From Thiotrichaceae bacterium (GTDB lineage: Bacteria; Pseudomonadota; Gammaproteobacteria; Beggiatoales; Beggiatoaceae): DNA of 64,000 bases. The stretch is taken from the NCBI GenBank assembly GCA_011391085.1, contig JAABRD010000031.1, forward strand, positions 1 to 64,000, written 5' to 3'. The notes beneath the pieces were generated by a model that had not been told where the DNA came from, did not search any database, and saw nothing but the letters and a program-made list of their open reading frames with translations. Below are positions 7,533 to 16,175 of this stretch, one piece after another (position 1 is the stretch's first letter; every line of letters starts with the position of its first letter). Position numbers and translations under genes: made by a program.

Positions 7533-8686
7533 TTTTAATTTTTCTCATTCCATTTGTTCAGCCCCCTTCTGTCGAAGCCGCCGTGGCCCTGTCTTCAGGT
7601 GGCAGCCAAGACATTCCCGCCGGTTCCCCGTCGGAAGCGATTGGGTTTAAAGTTCTTGACGAATTGGGCCATCCAGATACGGGTGCCAAGATCGTCTTTA
7701 CCTTGGTTGATCCCGCTGGTCAAACGATCACTAACGGTCTCTCCACTCAGTTAGCGGAAACGGATGACTCTGGGCAAGTTTTCACGCATTTGAACGCGGT
7801 GAACATGGTAGGCATTTATACTGTCACGGCAACTTTGTGGACCAATGCGAATCAATTTGCCAGCACGTATGTCATTGTTTCTACAGGTATCCCAGCCTCA
7901 TTGTCTCTCGTCAATGGTGACCATCAAACTATTTCGTTGGGAGAGTCTTCGGGAGACTTGACGTTTCGATTGACAGACACTTTTGGAAATCCATTGATAG
8001 GTCTTCTGATTCGGTTTACCATGAAAATGCCCACCGGTGAACTCGTTTCTGACACTCTAGTCCCACCGCAAGCCAATACCAATGCGAAAGGCGAAGTCAG
8101 TACCCGGTTGGAAACGGTGGAGACAGAAGGTGAATACACAGTGATGGCGACTTTGGATACCGATAACCAAGTGATAGCCAGTGCCACCCTCTCGGTCACC
8201 ACCCCGTTGCCTAACTTACCCAGCCTCGGCTTTGGAAACGCACTCAATGCCAGTGGTGTATTTTTAGATTCGGACGCCATTTTTTACGGCGGAATTGCCA
8301 CGAATGGCAACGCTTTTGAACCAGAAGCCGTCTTGAATCTCAATGATTCCGTCGCTGTGGAAGGAATCATCAAAGCTGACAGTGGTCATCTTGGAGAGAC
8401 CGCAGATATTTTGGTCGTGGCAGGTTATAAACCCAATTTACCAACTTCTGACGAGTGGTACTACATGCTAGATCAGCGCGGCGATTACCAAAAATGGGAT
8501 GGCCAGATGGCCAACTTGGAATCATTTCAACGAAATGTCACCTTGTCCAAAGATGTCTTGGTCAAAATGTATGGAGGCAAGTTTATTGCGGAAGGACAAT
8601 TGAAAATTTACTTTGGTTATCGACTGCCAGAAGGAGTGGTTGTCTTTAACGGGGACCAGACGATTAATGTGCTGGTGAAAAAATAG
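7505..8686 (+). CDS. Secreted protein with two bacterial Ig-like domains
   Basis: 393 residues from the ATG at 7505, chosen because it begins a clean signal peptide (MQVITGIPLILIFLIPFVQ, then PPSVEA before AVALSSGG); a frame open to 7481 only adds charged residues. Two Ig-like repeats of invasin/Big_1 type lie at about residues 35-130 and 135-230, each with the pattern 'F.L.D..G.P..G..I.FT......G' and ending in '.G.Y.V.ATL'. The last 155 residues form a separate beta-rich domain (LGFGNALNASGVFLDSD...) resembling in style the end of the secreted protein at 50983. Role likely extracellular or cell-surface; ligand unknown. It overlaps mocA by 28 bases, an odd partner. Confidence 0.65.
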   Translation: MQVITGIPLILIFLIPFVQPPSVEAAVALSSGGSQDIPAGSPSEAIGFKVLDELGHPDTGAKIVFTLVDPAGQTITNGLSTQLAETDDSGQVFTHLNAVNMVGIYTVTATLWTNANQFASTYVIVSTGIPASLSLVNGDHQTISLGESSGDLTFRLTDTFGNPLIGLLIRFTMKMPTGELVSDTLVPPQANTNAKGEVSTRLETVETEGEYTVMATLDTDNQVIASATLSVTTPLPNLPSLGFGNALNASGVFLDSDAIFYGGIATNGNAFEPEAVLNLNDSVAVEGIIKADSGHLGETADILVVAGYKPNLPTSDEWYYMLDQRGDYQKWDGQMANLESFQRNVTLSKDVLVKMYGGKFIAEGQLKIYFGYRLPEGVVVFNGDQTINVLVKK

Positions 8687-8687
8687 T

Positions 8688-8774
8688 CACCGGCTGAAGC
8701 CTCTAGTCCACCATAGCCGGACTAGAGGCTTCAGCCGGAAAACGGGTGGTGGTGGACTAGAGGCTTCAGCCGGA
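8688..8774. repeat. three CCGGCTGAAGCC-family repeats
   Basis: One copy in the CCGGCTGAAGCCTCTAGTCC orientation faces two in the GGACTAGAGGCTTCAGCCGG orientation, giving potential for strong hairpins between the Ig-like gene and the next gene. Confidence 0.8.
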
Positions 8775-8787
8775 AGATTTAAGAAAC

Positions 8788-9423
8788 ATGAACATTCTCA
8801 AACACGAATTAATTTCTTTACCCGATTTATTATCCCGTTTCCAACAAACCCGTTTGAAAGGACACGGGCAACCGTCGATTTATGCCCATGCCCACTTGAC
8901 TTTAGAGGAGGCAGTGGCGCCAGATAGGTTGATGCCTGCACAACGATATGTTTTACAATCCGATTTCCGCACCGTTCTCGATTTGTATCAGACTTTTTTG
9001 GAGAAATCCATTGATATTTTCTCGCTAACAGGAGGACTGTTATTTTGGCGCGAAGAACCGGAAACAGGGTTAGAAGAAGGACCAATTCCCTTGACGCCTC
9101 CCATTGTAGAAGTGTCTCAGGAGGCTTTGGGAAAAGAAATTTGGTTAATCAGTGACGGGATGCACCGCGTTTATACCGCCCGCCAATTGGGGAAACCAAT
9201 CAATATTATTTTGGTGCAACAGGTACCCACGAAGTACCCCTATTATGCCTATCCACTCTCGAACGGCTGGACTGAGGTAATCGAGTTAGCCGAATTGCCG
9301 GACCTTTTTCAGAAAAAGGCATATCGAGAATCTAATTACAAGGAATTGTTTAGAAACTATAATGAAGTCTTCCCAGGGATTCAGAAACAACGGAAGCGAA
9401 CTAATCCCGTTCTATCTGGCTAG
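8788..9423 (+). CDS. Uncharacterised protein with a ParB/sulfiredoxin-like DGxHR motif
   Basis: 211 residues; not assigned to a named family. The middle contains WLISDGMHRVYTARQLGKPI (about residues 125-144). This is the D-G-x-H-R signature of the ParB/sulfiredoxin fold, where it binds a nucleotide. No helix-turn-helix or DNA-binding region follows, so a chromosome-partitioning role is not implied. The C terminus is basic (KQRKRTNPVLSG). Its last 23 bases overlap convergently with dcd. Sequence before the ATG shows no strong ribosome-binding site. Confidence 0.5.
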   Translation: MNILKHELISLPDLLSRFQQTRLKGHGQPSIYAHAHLTLEEAVAPDRLMPAQRYVLQSDFRTVLDLYQTFLEKSIDIFSLTGGLLFWREEPETGLEEGPIPLTPPIVEVSQEALGKEIWLISDGMHRVYTARQLGKPINIILVQQVPTKYPYYAYPLSNGWTEVIELAELPDLFQKKAYRESNYKELFRNYNEVFPGIQKQRKRTNPVLSG

Positions 9424-9976
9424 AGAGAGGACTGTCTTGATGACCATATTTCGCCCCCTTTTTTTCACAATATGGCTTGCTAGTGGGACCTGACAATGGT
9501 TCAAAACTGATGGCGCAAATTCTCATCTTAGGACGCAAAGCCAACGGCAGGCGGCCCACATTGACAAATTCCAACGTGATATGGCCATCCCAACCGGGGT
9601 CAATGGTATGGGCAGTGATATGCACCATCAATCCCAAGCGGGCGAGACTGCTACGTCCATCTAGCCAACCGGCAATGTCATTGGGAAGTGTGACACGTTC
9701 CACGGTGATGCCCAAAGCTAACTCACCGGGGTGAAGGTAAAAGGCTTCATTATCACCAATGATGACACTTTCCATCACTTCGTCAGACATCGCAAATACC
9801 TGGCTGGGGGAACCTAAATCCACAAATGGATATTCACGATGTTTAAAGACGCGAAAATGGTTGCCCAGGTGCAGATCAATGGAAAAGGAACCCATGCAGT
9901 CTTCGGAGACTGGGGGAGTGACAACGATTTGTCGTGATGCGAGTTTTTCGGAAATATGGAGATCGGAGAGTTTCAT
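9401..9976 (-). CDS. dcd: dCTP deaminase
   Basis: Deaminates dCTP to dUTP, supplying dUMP for thymidylate synthesis; cytosolic homotrimer in known members. 191 residues from the ATG at 9976 (MKLSDLHISEKL), close to the 193 of E. coli Dcd; the frame stays open for 29 more codons, but those are encoded by an intergenic repeat. Recognised by SIDLHLGNHFRVF (about residues 30-42), RSSLARLGL (about 110-118) and the active-site block THITA/DPGWDGHITLEFVN, whose glutamate is the catalytic base in the family. It overlaps the upstream convergent gene by 23 bases. Confidence 0.9.
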   Translation of the reverse strand: MKLSDLHISEKLASRQIVVTPPVSEDCMGSFSIDLHLGNHFRVFKHREYPFVDLGSPSQVFAMSDEVMESVIIGDNEAFYLHPGELALGITVERVTLPNDIAGWLDGRSSLARLGLMVHITAHTIDPGWDGHITLEFVNVGRLPLALRPKMRICAISFEPLSGPTSKPYCEKKGAKYGHQDSPLSSQIERD

Positions 9977-9992
9977 TTTGTACTGAACGAAT

Positions 9993-10099
9993 AAGGAAAG
10001 CAATGAATAATGAAACACCCAAGGCCGGAGTGGAGGCTTTAGCCGGTGGCAGGGGCACGTCACCGGCTAAAGCCTCCACTATTCATTATTCATTGCCTT
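9993..10099. repeat. nested palindrome: ATGAATAATGA arms around CCGGCTAAAGCC repeats
   Basis: The outer arms AAGCAATGAATAATGA and TCATTATTCATTGC enclose an inverted pair GGAGTGGAGGCTTTAGCCGGTG / CACCGGCTAAAGCCTCCACT. The whole element can fold as one long hairpin between dcd and the Nudix gene. Confidence 0.75.
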
Positions 10100-10102
10100 C
10101 AT

Positions 10103-10648
10103 TCATGCTGAAGAAGGAATCATCATATCCCCCAGATGCACCGGAAACTCTCCTGTCAAACGATCTTGAAAATAATAAGTTAACGTGCGATGTATGATTG
10201 GGAAAGCCAGTTGTTCCCACGGAATTTCGTCTTGACGAAACAATTTGGTCTCTAACGTTTCAGGCCCAGCGGAGAAGGTGAGGTCTTGTAAATTGGCACG
10301 AAATATTATATAAATTTGACTGATACGAGACAGACTCATGACGACATACAACTGGAGACGTTCTACCTGCGCGTGAGCCTCCTCCCAAGTCTCACGGGCC
10401 GCCGCTTGTTCCAAAGACTCTTTATTTTCCATAAAACCCGCGGGCAACGTCCACAAACCATAACGTGGTTCAATGGCCCGTTTGCAAAGGAGTACCTTGT
10501 CTTCCCATTGAGGCAAACATCCTGTGACAACTTTGGGGTTTTGATAATGAATGGTTTGACAGTCTTCACAAACAATCCGGGGTAAATGATCGCCGTCAGG
10601 GATTTTGGTGACCAGCCGTGCAGAACCACAATGGCTACAATAATTCAT
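10103..10648 (-). CDS. Nudix hydrolase with N-terminal zinc ribbon
   Basis: 181 residues. The N terminus has a four-cysteine zinc ribbon (CSHCG at residues 4-8 and CEDC at about 28-31), followed by a Nudix fold. The Nudix box runs G-x5-E-x7-RE-x2-EE, visible as GFMENKESLEQAAARETWEE (about residues 72-91), but the usual terminal glycine is replaced (EEAHA). These proteins hydrolyse nucleoside diphosphates linked to another moiety, with ADP-ribose or NADH-like substrates common in zinc-ribbon members; the substrate here is not predictable. It lies 39 bases from the tRNA-Glu gene on the same strand. Confidence 0.8.
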   Translation of the reverse strand: MNYCSHCGSARLVTKIPDGDHLPRIVCEDCQTIHYQNPKVVTGCLPQWEDKVLLCKRAIEPRYGLWTLPAGFMENKESLEQAAARETWEEAHAQVERLQLYVVMSLSRISQIYIIFRANLQDLTFSAGPETLETKLFRQDEIPWEQLAFPIIHRTLTYYFQDRLTGEFPVHLGDMMIPSSA

Positions 10649-10688
10649 GGATAGAGTATGATAGACAGGATTATTAGTGGCATGAGAA

Positions 10689-10764
10689 TGGCGCTCCCTA
10701 GGGGAATCGAACCCCTGTCGTCGCCGTGAGAGGGCGGTGTCCTAGGCCGCTAGACGAAGGGAGC
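10689..10764 (-). tRNA. tRNA-Glu (anticodon CTC)
   Basis: 76 nt including an encoded CCA (TGG at 10689-10691 on the plus strand). The acceptor stem GCTCCCT pairs with AGGGAGC. The anticodon arm reads CCGCC-CTCTCAC-GGCG with anticodon CTC. The T arm is AGGGG-TTCGATT-CCCCT. The sequence follows bacterial tRNA-Glu closely, including CTTCGTCTAG in the D region. The CTC isoacceptor is less common than TTC in gammaproteobacteria. Confidence 0.95.
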
Positions 10765-10921
10765 GTATGTTTGGCGTGACCTTAGTTTTAAAAAGGCTTG
10801 ATTGTCACAAGTAATCCCTTCTAATATAATTATGAAGGGGGAAAATTTCAAGTGTTATGGTGCAAATAAAAATTTGCAGTCCTACTTATTTTATTGATAA
10901 TCATGTATAAGGTGGTAGTTT

Positions 10922-10954
10922 AAACCTGACAAATCTCAAAAACCTGTCAGGTTT
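10922..10954. repeat. AAACCTGACA...TGTCAGGTTT palindrome
   Basis: Perfect 10-base arms (10922-10931 and 10945-10954) around a 13-base loop. A related palindrome (57806-57837) lies inside the restriction-modification gene. Here it could also act as a transcription barrier. Confidence 0.7.
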
Positions 10955-11014
10955 GGCACAGGTGTTATCACTGCCTCGTATATCACTACCTATTTTTTGG
11001 AGAGTCCTCTTTCT

Positions 11015-12106
11015 ATGAAAACAATATGGCAAGCAATTTTAATCGGGTGTTTTTTCGTGACAAATGCGTATGCAGAAGGGTACACATCGCCCATTGACAA
11101 AGATGAAACGGTGATTTTTTTCCCGACACTGGGCTATCCCGTGGCCAAAGGTGCCTTGTGGGAATTACACGTTCATGGATGGATTTACAACGCGCAATGG
11201 GGGACTTCGTGGCAGAATCAACTACGTGGTTGGTTTAATTTAGAACCAGAGGAGGAGGCGCAGGAGGCGAAAGAAGAGACCCAGGCGGAAGATAAAGGCA
11301 GGTCTCATGCCTTTTTTGTTGACAATCTACCAGACCAGCAAATCGCCGTGCGTTTCGGTAAAAAGCAATTTGTTCTCGATCCTTCCACACCTGACGGTCA
11401 TTTTTCGGGCCTGTTACACTTACCAGCCGCCGAAGTGGAATCCTTACGCAAAGGAAATATCGTTCATTTTGAGGCGGTCACTCGTGCCGAAAACTCACGA
11501 CCGTTTGGCGGCGACATCTATTTGGTGAGTGAACAAGGTGTGTCCGTCATTTCGGATATTGATGACACCGTGAAGATTTCAGAAGTAACAGATAAAAGCG
11601 CGTTTTTTGCCAATACTTTCTTGCGCCCGTTTCAAGCGGTGCCCAAAATGAGTACGCTTTACACAACTTGGTCAAAGCCAGGAAATGTGGCATTTCATTA
11701 TGTCTCCTCCAGTCCCTGGCAACTATATGTTCCGTTAACCGAACTGCTGTCCAAGTCTGGTTTTCCTGAAGGTACCTTTCATTTACGCTTATTTCGGTGG
11801 GGTAGCTTTGTTCACACGTCCCGATCACATAAGATTGACAACATTAGTTTTCTCATTGACCATAGTGGGGAACGGCATTTCATTTTGGTAGGCGATTCGG
11901 GCGAACGGGATCCTGAAGTTTATGGCATGATGGCCAAAAAGTATCCGCGTTCCGTGATAAAAATTTTGATCCGCAATGTTACTCAAGAAGAACCAGAAGG
12001 CCCCCGGTTTCAAGAAGCCTTCAAGGATTTACCAAAGTCACTATGGATGGTGTTTAGTGACCCGGATACCGTGGACACAGAATGGTCTAAATGGTTGCCT
12101 AAATAA
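11015..12106 (+). CDS. Secreted App1-like phosphatidate phosphatase (DUF2183)
   Basis: 363 residues from the ATG at 11015, which has GGAGAG ten bases upstream and begins a signal peptide (MKTIWQAILIGCFFVTNAYA then EG). The C-terminal domain is the App1/DUF2183 type. The HAD-like catalytic motif is SDIDDTVK (about residues 178-185), followed by FHYVSSSPWQLY, the GTFHLRLFRW block and the metal-binding LVGDSGERDPEVY (about 290-302). Yeast App1 dephosphorylates phosphatidic acid with the same DxDxT motif. The first half has an acidic low-complexity stretch (EPEEEAQEAKEETQAEDKG). A periplasmic lipid phosphatase role is inferred. Confidence 0.75.
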   Translation: MKTIWQAILIGCFFVTNAYAEGYTSPIDKDETVIFFPTLGYPVAKGALWELHVHGWIYNAQWGTSWQNQLRGWFNLEPEEEAQEAKEETQAEDKGRSHAFFVDNLPDQQIAVRFGKKQFVLDPSTPDGHFSGLLHLPAAEVESLRKGNIVHFEAVTRAENSRPFGGDIYLVSEQGVSVISDIDDTVKISEVTDKSAFFANTFLRPFQAVPKMSTLYTTWSKPGNVAFHYVSSSPWQLYVPLTELLSKSGFPEGTFHLRLFRWGSFVHTSRSHKIDNISFLIDHSGERHFILVGDSGERDPEVYGMMAKKYPRSVIKILIRNVTQEEPEGPRFQEAFKDLPKSLWMVFSDPDTVDTEWSKWLPK

Positions 12107-12426
12107 GAACCGCTTCCAAACATACAACGGTGGAGTGGAGGCGGAAGCCGGGGACAGGTGTTGGACTAGAGGCTTCAGCCGGGGGCAGTGCCCCGCTATT
12201 TCAATTCTGTTCCAACCCCCCGGCTAAAGCCTCTAGTCCACCTATCGTTAGCCGGGGGCAGGTGTTGGACTAGAGGCTTCAGCCGGGGACAGGTGTTGGA
12301 CTAGAGGCTTCAGCCGGGGGCCGTGCCCCGCTATTTCAATTCTGTTCCAACCCCCCGGCTAAAGCCTCTAGTCCACCTATCGTTTGATGGACTAGAAGCT
12401 TTAGCCGGGGGCAAGGCCCCGCAATT
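12107..12426. other. non-coding stretch filled with duplicated repeat blocks
   Basis: No gene is seen between the App1-like gene and the convergent dnaQ; the space consists of the duplicated CCGGCTAAAGCC blocks described at 12128-12440. Confidence 0.7.
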
Positions 12427-12440
12427 TCAATTCTGTAACC
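12128..12440. repeat. duplicated blocks of CCGGCTAAAGCC repeats with an 'ATTTCAATTCTG' spacer
   Basis: Two near-identical blocks (about 12150-12245 and 12276-12384) carry GGACTAGAGGCTTCAGCCGG, a GCCCCGCTATTTCAATTCTG spacer and the inverted repeat CCCCCGGCTAAAGCCTCTAG. A third, partial block ends in the dnaQ stop region (GCCCCGCAATTTCAATTCTG at 12415-12434). Similar spacer text recurs near 50615. Confidence 0.8.
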
Positions 12441-13131
12441 ATAAACACTTCCCCCCACTGGCTTTCTCAATCGCCGTCAACCGTTGCTGATGTGCCTGTA
12501 ATTCGACCTCAGTGGGAAGAATGATCGCCAACGGTGGTCGATCCGTCGAAATGCGTTTAATGGTGTTAACATCTGTGATTTGTCGATTCTCCTCCCCGGC
12601 TAACAAACTGACCTGTCCACCCGTCATCGCTAAATACACTTCCGCCAACAATTCCGCATCTAGCAAGGCGCCATGAAGTTGACGTTTAGAATTGTCAATG
12701 TTGTAACGTTTACATAAAGCATCCAGATTATTTTGCTGACCGGGATGACGTTCGCGTGCCAAACTCAAGGTATCCACAATCTTACAATAATGGGCTAACG
12801 GTTGCCAACCTTGTTTGAGGAGTTTCAATTCAGAGTTGATGAAACCGACATCAAATTTGGCATTATGGATAATCAATTCGGCCTCTTTGATAAAATCCAT
12901 CAGTTCGTTTACGATGTCTGCAAAACGTGGTTTGTCTTTCAAAAATTCATTCGTGATACCGTGAACATTCTCTGCCCCTGAGTCGATTTTACGGTCTGGC
13001 TGGAGATAACACTGAAAACGTTTGCCCGTGAGGCGACGATGCAACAGTTCTACACAACCGATTTCAATAATTCGATGTCCTTGTTCTGGTTCAAGACCAG
13101 TGGTTTCAGTGTCTAGGGTGACTTGACGCAT
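12427..13131 (-). CDS. dnaQ: DNA polymerase III epsilon subunit (proofreading exonuclease)
   Basis: 3'-5' exonuclease of the replicative polymerase, 234 residues. ExoI is LDTETTGLEP (about residues 6-15), ExoII is HNAKFDVGFINSE (about 93-105), and ExoIII is the HGALLDAELLAEVY region (about 153-166), giving the D-E-D-H-D catalytic set of DnaQ. The last 60 residues are the variable tail that contacts the alpha subunit. The final codons (Q, N, stop) coincide with the ATTTCAATTCTG spacer of the neighbouring repeat, so the 3' end may have been rebuilt by the repeat. The gene is alone, with no rnhA nearby. Confidence 0.9.
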   Translation of the reverse strand: MRQVTLDTETTGLEPEQGHRIIEIGCVELLHRRLTGKRFQCYLQPDRKIDSGAENVHGITNEFLKDKPRFADIVNELMDFIKEAELIIHNAKFDVGFINSELKLLKQGWQPLAHYCKIVDTLSLARERHPGQQNNLDALCKRYNIDNSKRQLHGALLDAELLAEVYLAMTGGQVSLLAGEENRQITDVNTIKRISTDRPPLAIILPTEVELQAHQQRLTAIEKASGGKCLWLQN

Positions 13132-13168
13132 GGGATAATGAAGAATGAGTAGTGTTAATAGAAAATAT

Positions 13169-13197
13169 AGGAGTCCAAAGCGTAGCTTTGGATTCCT
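13169..13197. repeat. AGGAGTCCAAAGCGTAGCTTTGG palindrome
   Basis: Nearly perfect palindrome AGGAGTCCAAAGC-GTA-GCTTTGGATTCCT. Relatives occur at 22371-22427, 26263-26320, 48212-48309 and 63341-63367, and as half copies at 34338, 41680 and 45960. Confidence 0.75.
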
Positions 13198-13324
13198 GGG
13201 TATGATGTACGATGAAACTATAAAATAGTCTTGAATTTTCCAATTTAAAGAATTATCATAAGAAACTCAAGACTCTCAACAATAATATCAACCAATAAAC
13301 TGCTTAATTTACAGGGTAGAAAAC

Positions 13325-14035
13325 ATGGATACCTTCATTTTCGTCATGTTATCTGGCGTGGCATTGCTAACTGCCTGGGTAGCAAGTAAAATCATGGGCT
13401 TCAAGGAACAAATTGAGGACCTTGAGAATCAATTTATGACTACAACTTTCTCCATGCTAGGCAAAATGGCCAAAGCCGATGGGGTGGTTTCGAAAGCCAC
13501 TCTAGTCGTGGTCGACCAGTATATGAGAAATGATCTGCAATTCAATGAAGTGCGGAGAAATCGCGCTATTAAGATTTTTAACGACGCCAAAGATTCCACC
13601 GTGTCTTTTGAACAGTATGCCCAACAGTTTTACGAGTCCTTCAAAGAGGCCAAAGCGATTCCTCAGCACATGTTTCAATTGTTAGTGCGCGTCGCCAGTG
13701 CGGATGGCCCGATTTCTGCAAATAGAGAACGACTCATTGCTTCTGCGGTGCGAATCTTTCAGATTGACCCTTACACCCATGCACAACTGCGTGGGTTTTA
13801 TTTTCCAGGGAGTGCAAGTGCAGATAGTATCGACAAGCATTATGCTGTTCTGAAATGCAAACCGGAAGATTCCATCGAGGAAATCAAAACCAAATATCGG
13901 AAGTTGACAATGGAATATCACCCTGATAGAATCCAGTCGAAGGGTTTGCCTGAAGACTTTATGAAGTTTTCCACACAAAAGTTTCAAGAGATTCAGAAGG
14001 CATACGAGACGGTAAAACGGGAAAGGGGTTTTTGA
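13325..14035 (+). CDS. djlA: DnaJ-like co-chaperone DjlA
   Basis: 236 residues. An N-terminal transmembrane anchor (TFIFVMLSGVALLTAWVAS, residues 3-21) is followed by a TerB-like helical domain (about 40-150, with GKMAKADGVVS and RVASADGPIS as its two acidic repeats). A C-terminal J domain follows (about 175-236) with the HPD tripeptide in MEYHPDRI. This order is that of DjlA, a membrane-anchored partner of DnaK. E. coli DjlA is somewhat longer (271). It is followed by a hairpin at 14048-14075. Confidence 0.9.
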   Translation: MDTFIFVMLSGVALLTAWVASKIMGFKEQIEDLENQFMTTTFSMLGKMAKADGVVSKATLVVVDQYMRNDLQFNEVRRNRAIKIFNDAKDSTVSFEQYAQQFYESFKEAKAIPQHMFQLLVRVASADGPISANRERLIASAVRIFQIDPYTHAQLRGFYFPGSASADSIDKHYAVLKCKPEDSIEEIKTKYRKLTMEYHPDRIQSKGLPEDFMKFSTQKFQEIQKAYETVKRERGF

Positions 14036-14047
14036 CGGCAGGACAGG

Positions 14048-14075
14048 TTTGACAACTTTAGTTAAGGTTGTCAAA
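14048..14075. terminator. hairpin after djlA
   Basis: TTTGACAACTT and AAGGTTGTCAAA form a stem with a short loop, followed by TTTACC. A relative is at 51891-51915, so it may be a dispersed palindrome doing terminator duty. Confidence 0.4.
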
Positions 14076-14166
14076 TTTACCGTCGAATCTGCGTTTAGGA
14101 TTCATTGACAACACTCATTAACAACTACTACTACTATAACTTATACCACCTGGAGGACCATCAATT

Positions 14167-14631
14167 ATGTCGAACTTAGCAGATGTGCTTAAACACAAAA
14201 AGCAAGAATTGCTTAAACAGTATGAAAAATTCGGCGCCGACGCCAGTTATTGGGGTGAGGAAGTCAATGCCCTGTATCAACAGATTCGTGCCTGGTTTAA
14301 CCCGTTGGCCCAAGAAGGGTTGTTGTCATTTGAACGACATACGGAGGAATTCGAAGTTCCCTTCGTCGGTCGCAGAGGGTTAGATTCGTTGGTTATCAAA
14401 TTTTTCAACGGACAAATCATCACTTTCAAGAACATTGGGTTACACATTGGTGGTGCGTTTGGCCGGTTGGAAATGAAAATGGGGACTCGTTTGATTAGAA
14501 TTATTCTCAACGAGAAAAAAGGTAACTGGACGATGTCGGAACGGGGCCGGCCCAGGGAACCTGAAATCACTTATGAGTTCAATCGCGACAATTTTGAGAA
14601 GATTGTAACTCAGTTTGTTGAGAATTTCTAG
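14167..14631 (+). CDS. Uncharacterised 154-residue protein
   Basis: A clear gene: TGGAGG lies 12 bases before the ATG and codon use matches neighbours, but I do not recognise the family. The N terminus is helical and charged (residues 5-55). The centre is beta-rich with GRRGLDSLVIKFFNGQIITF (about 75-94) and a Gly-rich GGAFGRLEMKMGTRLIRI stretch. No signal peptide or membrane segment is seen. It is co-oriented with djlA, 131 bases downstream, beyond a hairpin. Confidence 0.55.
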   Translation: MSNLADVLKHKKQELLKQYEKFGADASYWGEEVNALYQQIRAWFNPLAQEGLLSFERHTEEFEVPFVGRRGLDSLVIKFFNGQIITFKNIGLHIGGAFGRLEMKMGTRLIRIILNEKKGNWTMSERGRPREPEITYEFNRDNFEKIVTQFVENF

Positions 14632-14637
14632 CTATCC

Positions 14638-14862
14638 CACCGGCTGAAGCCTCAATGCCATTCAGTTAAGGCACGGTGGAGTGGAGGCTTTAGCCGGCCG
14701 GCAGTAGGCGCCCCGCAATTTGAGTGGGGGGTGATGCCTACTGCCGGCCGGCTAAAGCCTCCACTCCAACGGGGGTTTCCTTAACTTAATGGCATTCCGG
14801 CTAAAGCCTCTAGTCCGGCATTAGTCGAGAAAAAACGAACGCTGGACTAGAGGCTTCAGCCG
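14638..14862. repeat. CCGGCTGAAGCC-family cluster with a 32-bp perfect inverted repeat
   Basis: The core is a perfect inverted repeat with 32-base arms at 14678-14709 and 14736-14767 (GGAGTGGAGGCTTTAGCCGG... against ...CCGGCTAAAGCCTCCACTCC) and a 26-base loop. Family copies flank it on both sides. It separates the convergent 14167 gene and prfB and may stop transcription from both. Confidence 0.85.
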
Positions 14863-14891
14863 GGAGGGCCGGCACCAATATTTGGCAACCT

Positions 14892-15990
14892 TCACAACCC
14901 ACTTTTCAAACTCGCCTCCATAAACTCCTGTAAATCTCCATCTAACACCGTTTGCGTATCCGTTCTCTCAATCCCCGTCCGTAAATCTTTAATTCGAGAC
15001 TGATCTAACACATACGAACGGATTTGATGACCCCAACCAATATCAGACTTACTGTCCTCGACTTCTTGCTGTTGAGAACGACGTTTTTGAATTTCCAATT
15101 CGTACAGTTTCGCCTTCAACTGTTTCATCGCCGTCGATTTGTTCTTATGTTGAGATCGGTCATTTTGACATTGGACCACGGTGCCAGTCGGTAAATGCGT
15201 GATGCGCACGGCAGATTCGGTACGATTGACATGTTGCCCACCTGCGCCGCTGGCACGAAACACGTCAATTCGTAAGTCGACAGGATTGACTTGAACATCT
15301 ATGTCATCATCCACCTCAGGCGCCACAAACACGGCGGCAAAAGACGTATGACGTTGATTACTGGCATTAAAGGGCGATTTGCGTACCAACCGATGAATCC
15401 CGGTTTCCGTGCGCAACCAACCATAAGCGTAATCACCTTCCACTTTCACCGTCGCACTTTTAATCCCGGCCACTTCACCGGGTGAAATATCGATGACTTC
15501 GGCTTTAAAACCATGCTTATCGGCCCAACGCAAATACATGCGCAATAACATTTCGGCCCAATCTTGCGCCTCCGTGCCCCCTGATCCCGCTTGAATGTCT
15601 AAAAAAGCATGATGAGAATCCATTTCTCCAGGGAACATGCTAGTAAATTCCAAATGCGCCAAATGCGCTTCCAAACGTTGCAAGTCTTGATAAACCACTT
15701 CGACAATTTGGGAATCGGCTTCTTGTTTGGCCAATTCCAACAACTCGCCTTCTTCTATCAATCCTTTTGCCAGTTGATCGATAGTAAGTACTACTTTCTC
15801 TAAGGCAACCCGTTGGCGCCCTAATTGTTGCGCCCGTTCTGGATCATCCCATAAATGAGGGTCTTCCAGTTCACGATTGACCTCAATTAAACGTTCATAT
15901 TGAGTCGGATAGTCAAAGATACCTCCGTAACTTATCTAAACGATTTTGCATATTTGTAATGTGTTGAAAAAATGGATTTAATTCCGTCAT
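14892..15990 (-). CDS. prfB: Peptide chain release factor 2 with programmed +1 frameshift
   Basis: Class-I release factor reading UAA and UGA. The ORF starts at the ATG at 15990 (GAGG eight bases upstream), runs 25 codons ([10 protein letters not shown]...RRYL) and meets an in-frame TGA at 15915-15913. A +1 shift at CTT-T-GAC, preceded by the internal Shine-Dalgarno GGAGG three bases before the CTT, joins it to the 340-residue second frame; the total of 365 residues equals E. coli RF2. The codon-recognition region and the GGQ tripeptide ([16 protein letters not shown], second half) are intact. RF2 regulates its own synthesis through this UGA. The serine of the usual SPF tripeptide reads as SPFNAS within the RKSPFN block. 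Confidence 0.95.
15913..15925 (-). promoter_or_regulatory. prfB: prfB programmed +1 frameshift site
   Basis: On the minus strand the text is GGAGG-TAT-CTT-TGA-C. It has the internal Shine-Dalgarno, the slippery CTT and the in-frame UGA followed by C, matching the classical bacterial RF2 autoregulatory site. Low RF2 favours shifting and so more RF2. Confidence 0.93.
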
Positions 15991-16175
15991 TGAGTTATCC
16001 TCATTTTACTTTATCAATGTGTTGCGGTAAAGTGTAACCAGGAAAGTTTTGATTGTACACTCACTGAAATACTGCAAGATTCTATTTTTAATCTTTAACA
16101 TATTGATAACACTCAAAAAAATAAATCTCTAGTGATTGATAAATTTTAAATATAGCGTTTAACCAGAAATTTGAA

